Source: Myxococcota bacterium (GTDB taxonomy: Bacteria; Myxococcota_A; UBA9042; DTJE01). From it: DNA of 35,421 nt. The stretch lies in NCBI GenBank assembly GCA_017994695.1, contig JAGOKF010000037.1, positions 1 through 35,421 of the forward strand, read 5' to 3'. The notes under the pieces are model-generated. The model did not search any database, had not been told where the DNA came from, and saw only the letters and a program-made list of their open reading frames with translations. Positions 7,160 to 14,841 of the stretch are shown here, piece by piece (within the stretch, counting starts at the first letter, position 1; every line of letters starts with the position of its first letter). Made by a program: the position numbers and the translations under genes.

Positions 7160-9129
7160 ACACCCATCGAGACCCCTTTCGGCCCGAGGATCTGCCCCGG
7201 GCGGAACTCCTGGCCCTTCTGGCCGGCGGCGGGCCGGGCCCCGGGGACCCCGGGCGGCAGCGCCTCGAGGACGCGATGCGGCGCCTTCGTCGCGAAGACG
7301 TCCCGCGGCCGACGATCTTCGTCGGGACGGGAACCTGCGGCCTGGGCGCCGGGGCGGGACGGACACTGGAGCGGCTGCGGGCGCTGCTGGGCGAGCAGGC
7401 CATCGATGCCGACGTGGTCGAGGTGGGCTGCATCGGCCTGTGCTCCTTCGAGCCGATGGTGGACGTCCAGCTCCCCGGCCGCCCCCGGCTGTCCTTCGGC
7501 AAGGTGGGCCCCAGGGACGTCGAGGCGGTGGTCCTGGGCGCCTTGGCCGGGCAGGTCGCCGCGGACCGCGTGCTGTACCAGTTCCGCGGCGACGGCCTCG
7601 ACCCCTGGGAAGGCGTGATGTTCCAGGACGAGCACCCGTTCTTCGCCCCCCAGAAGCGGTGGGTCCTGAAGAACTGCGGCATCATCGACCCCTCCCGCAT
7701 CGACGAGTACCTGGCCCGTGGGGGATACGCGGCCTTCGCCCGCACGATTCGGAGCCTCACGCCCCCCGAGCTCTGCGACCTGGTCGAACGGTCGGGCCTC
7801 CGCGGGCGGGGCGGAGGGGGCTTCCCGACGGGCACCAAGTGGAAGGCCGCGCTGCAGTCCCAGGGCGACCGGAAGTACCTGGTGTGCAACGCCGACGAGG
7901 GCGACCCCGGGGCGTTCATGGACCGCGCCGTCGTCGAGGGCGACCCCCACCGGCTGCTGGAGGGCATGGCGATCGCCGCCTACGCCATCGGGGCATCGAA
8001 GGCCTACGTCTACATCCGGGCCGAGTACCCCCTGGCGGTGGCGCGGCTGCACGAGGCGATCCGCCAGGCCAGGTCCTGGGGCTTCCTGGGCCGGGACATC
8101 CTGGGGAGCGGCGTGGACCTGGAGATCGCCGTCAAGCAGGGCGCCGGGGCCTTCGTCTGCGGCGAGGAGACCGCCCTGCTGCACAGCATCGAGGGGCGCC
8201 GGGGCATGCCGCGGCCGCGGCCCCCGTACCCGGCCGTGTCCGGCCTGTGGGGAAAGCCGACGGTGATCAACAACGTCGAGACCCTGGCCAACCTGCCCGG
8301 ACTGCTGGACCTCGGGGCCGAGGGATTCGCGGCCGTCGGCACCCCGGGCAGCAAGGGCACCAAGGTCTTCGCGCTGTCGGGCAAGGTGGTCCGCACGGGC
8401 CTGGTGGAGGTCCCGATGGGCACGACGCTGCGGCAGATCGTGTTCGACGTGGGAGGGGGGGTCCCCGACGGACGGGCCTTCAAGGCGGTCCAGATCGGAG
8501 GCCCCTCGGGAGGCTGCATCCCCGACTCCGAGATGGACACGGAGATCGACTACGAGTCGCTGAAGAAGGTCGGCGCGATGATGGGGTCCGGCGGCCTGGT
8601 CGTGATGGACGAGACCACCTGCATGGTGGACCTGGCCAAGTACTTCATGGACTTCATCCAGCGGGAATCCTGCGGGAAATGCATCCCCTGCCGGGAGGGC
8701 ACCCGGCGCATGCTGGAGATCCTGCAACGGATCACCCGCAGCCGGCGCGACGAGAAGGAACACGAGGCGCTGGCCCGCTTCCAGGGGGTCATGTACCTGG
8801 AGCGGCTGGCGGGGGTCATCCAGGACACGTCGCTCTGCGGGCTGGGCCAGTCGGCGCCGAACCCGGTCCTGTCCACCCTGCGATGGTTCCGGGAGGAGTA
8901 CGAGGAGCACGTGTTCGAGCGGAAGTGCCGGGCCGGGGCGTGCACCGGGTTGCTGACCTTCTCCATCGATCCCGAGACCTGCAACGGCTGCGGGCTCTGC
9001 GCCCGGTCCTGTCCGGCGGGAGCGATCCTGGGCGCGCCCCGGTCGCCGCACTACATCGTGCCGGACAAGTGCATCGCCTGCGGCCAGTGCCGGACCGAGT
9101 GCCGGCACCACGCGGTGAAGGTGGCGTGA
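7156..9129 (+). CDS. hydB: HydB: NuoF-like NADH/FMN subunit of bifurcating [FeFe]-hydrogenase
   Basis: 657 residues. An N-terminal thioredoxin-like [2Fe-2S] region carries GTGTCG and VGCIGLC. The NuoF core follows with the glycine-rich NADH/FMN loop GRGGGGFPTGTKW (217-229) and the [4Fe-4S] ligands Cys506, Cys509, Cys512 and Cys561. Two more [4Fe-4S] motifs close the protein: Cys609/612/615/619 and Cys639/642/645/649. This layout, longer than NuoF, is that of HydB in trimeric electron-bifurcating hydrogenases, where NADH and reduced ferredoxin are oxidised together to make H2, or the reverse. A bifurcating role is inferred from the subunit set and architecture. The start is the ATG overlapping the hydC stop. 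Confidence 0.93.
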   Translation: MNTHRDPFRPEDLPRAELLALLAGGGPGPGDPGRQRLEDAMRRLRREDVPRPTIFVGTGTCGLGAGAGRTLERLRALLGEQAIDADVVEVGCIGLCSFEPMVDVQLPGRPRLSFGKVGPRDVEAVVLGALAGQVAADRVLYQFRGDGLDPWEGVMFQDEHPFFAPQKRWVLKNCGIIDPSRIDEYLARGGYAAFARTIRSLTPPELCDLVERSGLRGRGGGGFPTGTKWKAALQSQGDRKYLVCNADEGDPGAFMDRAVVEGDPHRLLEGMAIAAYAIGASKAYVYIRAEYPLAVARLHEAIRQARSWGFLGRDILGSGVDLEIAVKQGAGAFVCGEETALLHSIEGRRGMPRPRPPYPAVSGLWGKPTVINNVETLANLPGLLDLGAEGFAAVGTPGSKGTKVFALSGKVVRTGLVEVPMGTTLRQIVFDVGGGVPDGRAFKAVQIGGPSGGCIPDSEMDTEIDYESLKKVGAMMGSGGLVVMDETTCMVDLAKYFMDFIQRESCGKCIPCREGTRRMLEILQRITRSRRDEKEHEALARFQGVMYLERLAGVIQDTSLCGLGQSAPNPVLSTLRWFREEYEEHVFERKCRAGACTGLLTFSIDPETCNGCGLCARSCPAGAILGAPRSPHYIVPDKCIACGQCRTECRHHAVKVA

Positions 9130-9187
9130 CGGCTGTGCCCGCGGGCGGATCCGGATCCGCCGGGGCGGCACCGAAGGGAGGTTCCAG

Positions 9188-10906
9188 ATGACCATCACGG
9201 TCAACGACAGGGAGATCGAGGCGAAGCCCGGCGAGATGCTGCTGGCCGCCATGCAGCGTGCCGGCATCCGGGTCCCCACCCTCTGCGCGATGGAGGGACT
9301 GCTGCCCACCGGCGCCTGCCGGATGTGCGTGGTCGAGGTCGAGGGGATGCGCGGCCTGGTGCCGTCCTGCGCCTTCCCGGTCCGCGAGGGCATGAAGGTG
9401 CAGACGCACTCCCAGCGGGCGGTCCGGGCACGCAAGACCATCGTCGAACTGCTGCTGGCGAACCACCCGGACGACTGCCTCTACTGCAGCCGCAACGGCA
9501 ACTGCCGGCTCCAGGACCTCGCCGGCGAACTGGGCGTCCGGCAGCGCCGCTACCAGGGGGATCGCCTGCGGCAGCGGCTGGACATGTCCTCTCCGTCCAT
9601 CGTGCGCGACCCGGAGAAGTGCATCCTGTGCGGCAAGTGCGTGCGCGTGTGCGAGGAGATCCAGTCGGTCGCGGCCATCGACTTCGTCGGGCGGGGATCG
9701 AGGACGCAGGTGGCCCCGGCCTTCCATGCGGGCCTGAACGTGTCCTCCTGCGTGGACTGCGGCCAGTGCATCCTGGCGTGTCCCACCGGGGCCCTGGCCG
9801 AGCAGAGCCACTTCAAGGACGTGTTCGACGCCATCCGGGACCCCGGGAAGGTGGTCGTGGTGCAGCACGCGCCGGCGGTGTCGGTGACCATCGGGGAGAT
9901 GTTCGGGACGCGACCCGGGGTGGACGTCGCGGGAGTGCTGAACGCGGCATTGCGCCGCCTGGGCTTCGACTACGTGTTCGACACCTCGTTCGCGGCCGAC
10001 CTGACCGTCCTGGAGGAGGCGAACGAACTGGTCCACCGGATCCGGGACGGCGGCGCTCTGCCGCTGGTGACCTCGTGCTGCCCGGCATGGGTGGACTTCG
10101 CCGAGCAGGAGTTCCCGGACCTGCTGCCGCACCTGTCGTCCTGCAAGAGCCCCCAGCAGATGCTGGGCGCGGTGCTGAAGTCCTGCTTCGCGAAGCGGCT
10201 GAACGTGGCCCCCGGGGACCTGTTCGTGGTGTCGGTGATGCCGTGCACGGCCAAGAAGTTCGAGGCGTCCTCCCCCGAACGCCGCCATGGCGGCCTGCCG
10301 GACGTGGACGCCGTGCTGACCACCCGGGAACTGGCCCGCATCATCCGGATGCGGGGCCTGGACCTGCGGGACATGGCGGCGGAACCGCCGGACACCCCCT
10401 TCGGCGAGCGATCCTCGGCGGGGAAGATGTTCGGCGCGTCGGGCGGCGTGCTGGAGGCGGCCCTCCGGACCGCGCACTTCCTGCTGACGGGGAATGAGAT
10501 GGAGGCGTCGAAGGCGAGGGAGATCCGCGGCCTGCAGGGCGTCAAGGAGGCCCGCGTCCGGATCGGCGGGACGAGCCTGGGCGTGGCCGCCGTGTCGGGA
10601 CTCGGGAACGCCCGGCGGCTGATGCAGGAGGTGCGGGAGGGCCGGCGGGACCTGGCCATGATCGAGGTGATGGCCTGTCCAGGGGGCTGCGTGAACGGCG
10701 GCGGCCAGCCCATCGGCGCGGACCTCGAGGCGGTGCGGGCCCGCATGAAGGCGCTCTACGACATCGACCGCGACTCGAGCCTCCGGGCCTCCCACGCCAA
10801 TGCGCTGGTGCAGCGGCTGTACGACGAGGAACTCGGCGCGCCGGGCAGTGAGCGGGCCCACGAACTGCTGCACACGGGGTACCGGCCGCGCCAGGCGGAG
10901 GTTTGA
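9188..10906 (+). CDS. hydA: HydA: catalytic [FeFe]-hydrogenase subunit
   Basis: 572 residues. Electron-relay clusters in order: plant-type [2Fe-2S] (Cys33, 44, 47, 61), a His-Cys [4Fe-4S] site (His93, Cys97, 100, 106), and two [4Fe-4S] clusters (Cys145/148/151/155 and Cys188/191/194/198). The H-domain has all three canonical signatures: TSCCPAW (295-301, with the proton-relay second Cys at 298), MPCTAKKFE from 351, and MACPGGC from 495 followed by VNGGGQP. This is a complete group A (M3-type) enzyme. It lacks the C-terminal [2Fe-2S] extension of the Thermotoga HydA. GGGAGG precedes the ATG. The maturases HydE, HydF and HydG needed for the H-cluster must be encoded elsewhere. Confidence 0.97.
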   Translation: MTITVNDREIEAKPGEMLLAAMQRAGIRVPTLCAMEGLLPTGACRMCVVEVEGMRGLVPSCAFPVREGMKVQTHSQRAVRARKTIVELLLANHPDDCLYCSRNGNCRLQDLAGELGVRQRRYQGDRLRQRLDMSSPSIVRDPEKCILCGKCVRVCEEIQSVAAIDFVGRGSRTQVAPAFHAGLNVSSCVDCGQCILACPTGALAEQSHFKDVFDAIRDPGKVVVVQHAPAVSVTIGEMFGTRPGVDVAGVLNAALRRLGFDYVFDTSFAADLTVLEEANELVHRIRDGGALPLVTSCCPAWVDFAEQEFPDLLPHLSSCKSPQQMLGAVLKSCFAKRLNVAPGDLFVVSVMPCTAKKFEASSPERRHGGLPDVDAVLTTRELARIIRMRGLDLRDMAAEPPDTPFGERSSAGKMFGASGGVLEAALRTAHFLLTGNEMEASKAREIRGLQGVKEARVRIGGTSLGVAAVSGLGNARRLMQEVREGRRDLAMIEVMACPGGCVNGGGQPIGADLEAVRARMKALYDIDRDSSLRASHANALVQRLYDEELGAPGSERAHELLHTGYRPRQAEV

Positions 10907-10961
10907 CCCGGATCGGCCCGTTCCTCGATACTGGGACGAACGGTTCACCGGGAGGAGCGAC

Positions 10962-12965
10962 GTGACGGGCACGCTGGCGAAGCCTCTGGTCACCACGATC
11001 CGTGAGCGCTGCCGGGTCTGCTACGGGTGCGTCCGGGAGTGCCCCGCGAAGGCAATCCGGATCCGCGGGGGGCAGGCGGAGGTCATGCCCGACCGGTGCA
11101 TCGGCTGCGGCAACTGCGTGCAGGTGTGCAGCCAGAAGGCCAAGCAGGTCCGGGACAGTCTCCCCGAGGTCGAGGCGATCCTGTCAGAGGGCAGGCCGGT
11201 CTCGATCCTGGTGGCTCCCTCGTTCCCGGCGGAGTTCTGGGAGGTTCCCTGGCGGCGGTTCGTCGGCATGCTGCGAGCGGCGGGGTTCACCTACGTCCAC
11301 GAGGTGGCCTTCGGCGCCGACCTGGTGTCGGACCGCTACCGGAGGCTGCTGGACGGCGCCGCCGGGCGCAAGTACGTGGCCACGACCTGTCCGGCCCTGG
11401 TCGAGTACGTCCAGCGCTACTTCCCGCACCTGGTCGGGTCCCTGGCACCGATCGTGTCGCCGATGGTGGCGACGGCCCGGGTGGTCCGGCGCCTCCACGG
11501 GGACGGCGTGCCCTCGGTGTTCGCCGGGCCGTGCATCGCGAAGAAGGCGGAAACCGAGACCTTCGCCCGGGGCGAGGTGGCCGCGGCGCTGACGTTCGCC
11601 GAGCTGCGGGACCTGCTGGCGCGGCGCGGGGTGCGGCCGGAGAACGCGGCGGATTCCGATTTCGATCCGCCCCACGGCGGCATCGGGGGGCTGTACGCGA
11701 TCAGCGGCGGGTTGCTGAAGGCCTCCGAGGTGGACAGCGACCTGGTGGATGCCGAGGGAGTGGCCGCCGACGGGCACCAGCGCTTCGTGGAGGCCGTGAA
11801 GGAGTTCGAGGCGGGGGCGATCCCGGCGGCGCTGCTGGAGGTGCTGGCCTGCCAGGGATGCGTGATGGGACCCGGCATGACCACCCGGGTGCCCCGGTTC
11901 ACCCGGCAGGCCGCCGTGGCCCGGTACGTGAAGGACCGGGCGCGGGCCCTGGACGACTCGGCATGGCGCTCCGCGATGCAGCGGTACGACGGACTGGACC
12001 TGTCGAGGGGGTTCATGCCCGACGACCGCCGGCTTCCCGGTCCCACCCGGGAGGAGGTTCTGTCGATCCTCTCCCGCATGGGCAAGGAACGCCCCGAGGA
12101 CGAGTTGAACTGCGGTGCGTGCGGGTACGCGACCTGCGTCGAGCACGCGATCGCGATCCACCAGGGCCTGGCCGAGAGCGAGATGTGCCTGCCGTGGACG
12201 ATCGACCGGCTCCGGACCACGGTGACGGAACTCCACGAATCGCATCGGCAACTGGCCAGCACCCAGGACGCGCTGGTCCATGCCGAGAAACTCGCCAGCA
12301 TGGGGCAGCTGGCGGCGGGCATCGCCCACGAGGTGAACAACCCCCTGGGCGTCGTGCTGATGTACGCCCACCTGCTGGCCGACGAAGCGCCGAAGGATTC
12401 CCAGTTGCACGCGGACCTGAAACTGATCGCGGAGCAGGCCGATCGGTGCAAGCGGATCGTGTCGGGCCTTCTGAACTTCGCCCGGCAGAACCAGGTGAAC
12501 CTCCAGCCGGTGAACGTGCGGGATTTGGTGGACGCGGCCCTGCGGGGCATCCGGCGGCCCGAGGGCGTCCAGGTCCGCGTCGAACACGCCTCGGTCGATC
12601 CCGTGGCGGAACTGGACCGCGACCAGGTGCTCCAGGTGCTGACCAACGTGATGGTGAACGCCATCGAGGCGATGCCCGACGGCGGCACGCTGACGGTGCG
12701 GACGGGTGGCGACGAGGAACGGGTGGTGTTCGAGGTGGCCGACACGGGCACGGGGATCCGGCCCGAGCACATGGGGAAGATCTTCACGCCGTTCTTCACG
12801 ACGAAGCCCATGGGGCGCGGGACGGGCCTCGGCCTCGCGGTGTCCTACGGCATCGTGAAGATGCACCGGGGCGAGATCTCGGCGACCTCGAACGCGGACC
12901 CGGCCGCGGGCCCGACCGGGACGACCTTCACGATCCGGATGCCCCGGCGCGGGCCCGCCGACTGA
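10962..12965 (+). CDS. Sensory [FeFe]-hydrogenase fused to a histidine kinase
   Basis: 667 residues. Domains: a two-[4Fe-4S] ferredoxin (Cys17/20/23/27 and 46/49/52/56); a hydrogenase H-domain with altered loops (ATTCPALVEY with Cys143, GPCIAKKAE with Cys191, LACQGCVMGPG with Cys297 and 300); an RnfB-type Fe-S domain (Cys384, 387, 392, 409); and a histidine kinase with His456 in AHEVNNPLG plus the ATP-binding boxes DTGTGI and GTGLGL. The four cysteines expected to hold the H-cluster are present. The proton-relay Cys of TSCCP and the CxxxC of loop 3 are not. This matches the sensory (group C-like) [FeFe]-hydrogenases, thought to report H2 or redox state rather than turn over H2 quickly. The GTG start has GGGAGGAG before it. 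It is cytoplasmic, with no membrane segment seen. Confidence 0.93.
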   Translation: MTGTLAKPLVTTIRERCRVCYGCVRECPAKAIRIRGGQAEVMPDRCIGCGNCVQVCSQKAKQVRDSLPEVEAILSEGRPVSILVAPSFPAEFWEVPWRRFVGMLRAAGFTYVHEVAFGADLVSDRYRRLLDGAAGRKYVATTCPALVEYVQRYFPHLVGSLAPIVSPMVATARVVRRLHGDGVPSVFAGPCIAKKAETETFARGEVAAALTFAELRDLLARRGVRPENAADSDFDPPHGGIGGLYAISGGLLKASEVDSDLVDAEGVAADGHQRFVEAVKEFEAGAIPAALLEVLACQGCVMGPGMTTRVPRFTRQAAVARYVKDRARALDDSAWRSAMQRYDGLDLSRGFMPDDRRLPGPTREEVLSILSRMGKERPEDELNCGACGYATCVEHAIAIHQGLAESEMCLPWTIDRLRTTVTELHESHRQLASTQDALVHAEKLASMGQLAAGIAHEVNNPLGVVLMYAHLLADEAPKDSQLHADLKLIAEQADRCKRIVSGLLNFARQNQVNLQPVNVRDLVDAALRGIRRPEGVQVRVEHASVDPVAELDRDQVLQVLTNVMVNAIEAMPDGGTLTVRTGGDEERVVFEVADTGTGIRPEHMGKIFTPFFTTKPMGRGTGLGLAVSYGIVKMHRGEISATSNADPAAGPTGTTFTIRMPRRGPAD

Positions 12966-13011
12966 CTGTGCGGCGGGGAATCGTGCCTCGCCGCGACGCG
13001 GAGGAACTGCG

Positions 13012-13404
13012 ATGCCTGCAAGAACGATCCTGCTGGTGGACGACGACCCCGACTTCCTGGAACAGACTGCGGTCCGACTGCAGTCCGACGGCTTCGAGGT
13101 GGTGACGGCCGACAGCCAGGCCCAGGGGGAGGCGGTGCTGGCCGGGGGAACCCGGTTCGACCTGGCGATCCTGGACCTGATGATGGAGCACCCCGATTCC
13201 GGTTTCGTGCTGGGACACCGGGTGCGGAAGACCCGTCCCGGGACGCCGATCCTCCTGGTGACCGGGGTGACCGGAGAGACGGGCCTGGAGTTCGACGCGG
13301 CCACCGTCGAGGAGCGGCGCTGGGTTCCCGCCGACGCCGTGCTGCCGAAACCGGTGCGCTACGAGCAGTTGAAGTCCGAGGTGGACCGGCTGCTGGCCGG
13401 GTGA
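13012..13404 (+). CDS. Single-domain response regulator in the hydrogenase operon
   Basis: 130 residues, receiver only. The acidic pocket is VDDDPD (9-14), the phospho-acceptor is Asp55 in ILDLMMEHPDSGF, and the conserved lysine is in VLPKPVRY. A GGAGGAA site precedes the ATG. It lies 46 bases after the hydrogenase-kinase gene and 76 bases before the receiver-kinase hybrid, so it is the likely first phosphate acceptor from that kinase. It shares an LDxMMxH motif and a W-PADA-L-KP segment with the receiver at 5304-5729. No DNA-binding or enzymatic output domain is attached. Confidence 0.92.
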   Translation: MPARTILLVDDDPDFLEQTAVRLQSDGFEVVTADSQAQGEAVLAGGTRFDLAILDLMMEHPDSGFVLGHRVRKTRPGTPILLVTGVTGETGLEFDAATVEERRWVPADAVLPKPVRYEQLKSEVDRLLAG

Positions 13405-13480
13405 CCGAGAGCCCGCCAGCCTTTGGGGCGGTTCCAACCGCCGGATGGCTGGCCGGGTTCCTTCGCCGAGGAGGAGGCCC

Positions 13481-14605
13481 ATGGACACCCTGCGCGTGCT
13501 GGTCGTGGACGACGAGGCCGGGATCCGCATGGCGGTCGAGCGCGCCCTCCGGACCTTCACGATCCGGCTGCCCGACGTGGGGGCCGAGTTCGGACTGACC
13601 TTCCAGGAGGCCGCCTCGGGCGAGGAGGCCCTGGAGGCCATCCGGCAGTCCGCGCCGGACATCCTGCTGCTGGACTACAAGATGCCCGGCATCTCGGGCC
13701 TGGACCTGATGGACCGCCTCCGGGCCGACGGGATCGACATCCTGACCATCGTCATCACCGCCTACGCGTCCCTGGAGACGGCCGTCGCGGCCACCAAGCG
13801 CGGCGGCTTCGACTTCCTGGCCAAGCCCTTCGCGCCGGACGAACTGAAGTCCGTGCTGTTCAAGGCGGCCAAGCACCTGGTCGTCCAGCGAGAGGCGCGG
13901 CGGCTGGCCGAGGAGCGCAAGCGCGTCCGGTTCGAACTGCTGTCGGTGGTCGCCCACGAGATGAAGGCGCCGACCGCGGCCATCGAGAACTACCTGCGCA
14001 TGATGCAGGACCGCGTGCTGGGCGAGGATCTGTCCGCCTACGACCGCCCGATCTCCCGGGCGATCGCACGCCTGGAGGGCATGCGGAAACTGGTCACGGA
14101 CCTGCTGGACCTGACCCGCATCGAGTCGGGGAGCAAGGCGCGCAACGTCGTGGACCTGGACGTCCGCGAGGTGGCCGCCGCGGCTGTCGAGAATGCCCGC
14201 GAACTGGCGACGGACCAGGGCATCTCGGTCGAACTGGCCCCGGGCCCCGCGGTCCCGATGCGGGCCGACCGCGGGGAGATCGAACTGATCCTGAACAACC
14301 TGCTGTCCAACGCGGTCAAGTACAACCGGGACCACGGCCGTGTGGACGTGTCCGTCGCCCGGCAGGACGGGGCCGTCGTGCTGACGGTCCGGGACACGGG
14401 CATCGGCATGACCGCCGAGGAGTGCGGCCGCCTGTTCGGGGAGTTCGTGCGGATCAAGAACGAGAAGACCCGCTTCATCGAGGGCAGCGGCCTGGGCCTG
14501 TCGATCGTCCGGAAACTGGTCCACCTCTACGGTGGCGAGGTGACCGTGGCCAGCACCCCGGACGTGGGCTCCACGTTCACCGTCACGCTGCCCGTTCCCG
14601 GGTAG
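13481..14605 (+). CDS. Receiver-histidine kinase hybrid
   Basis: 374 residues. An N-terminal receiver (VVDDE at 8-12, Asp65 in LLLDYKMPG, KPF lysine) has a roughly ten-residue insertion (around LPDVGAEFG) between the first helix and second strand. A dimerisation domain follows with His159 in VVAHEMKAP, then an HATPase domain with N-box NNLLSNAVKYN, DTGIGM and GSGLGLSIV. Such proteins read the phosphorylation state of their receiver and control their own kinase. The chosen ATG has GAGGAGGAGG upstream; an in-frame ATG 12 codons earlier lacks this. It is cytoplasmic, with no sensory domain besides the receiver, so it probably acts downstream of the hydrogenase-kinase in a phosphorelay. Its own target is not in the window. 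Confidence 0.92.
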   Translation: MDTLRVLVVDDEAGIRMAVERALRTFTIRLPDVGAEFGLTFQEAASGEEALEAIRQSAPDILLLDYKMPGISGLDLMDRLRADGIDILTIVITAYASLETAVAATKRGGFDFLAKPFAPDELKSVLFKAAKHLVVQREARRLAEERKRVRFELLSVVAHEMKAPTAAIENYLRMMQDRVLGEDLSAYDRPISRAIARLEGMRKLVTDLLDLTRIESGSKARNVVDLDVREVAAAAVENARELATDQGISVELAPGPAVPMRADRGEIELILNNLLSNAVKYNRDHGRVDVSVARQDGAVVLTVRDTGIGMTAEECGRLFGEFVRIKNEKTRFIEGSGLGLSIVRKLVHLYGGEVTVASTPDVGSTFTVTLPVPG

Positions 14606-14642
14606 GCCCCGCCCAGAGGCACCCCGACCTTGCACGGGGCCT
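14604..14642 (+). terminator. Hairpin at the end of the hydrogenase/signalling run
   Basis: AGGCCCCG (14604-14611) and CGGGGCCT (14635-14642) form a perfect 8-bp stem around a 23-base loop, starting within the stop codon of the receiver-kinase gene. No T-run follows, so termination is inferred only from position. The rest of the 236-base gap before the next gene shows nothing I can name. Confidence 0.35.
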
Positions 14643-14841
14643 CCTCCCTCCCGGTCCGGCCATCGGCAGCGGGTCCCGATCTCAGGGAAAGCCGCCCCCG
14701 ATGCGACGGGAATCCTCTTGGTCCGACCGGATCGGTCCAGGATTTTTCGACAAGCGGTCGGGCCGGAAATGCCGGATCTTGTTTGCATCGAGAGCCCCGC
14801 CGAAAGGCACGGGTGGTGACGAGACTCCTGGGAGGCCCCCG

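Noticed and set aside
10962-12965. A second catalytic hydrogenase
   Set aside because: The loop 1 proton-relay cysteine and the canonical CxxxC of loop 3 are missing and the protein is fused to a histidine kinase, so a sensory role is favoured.
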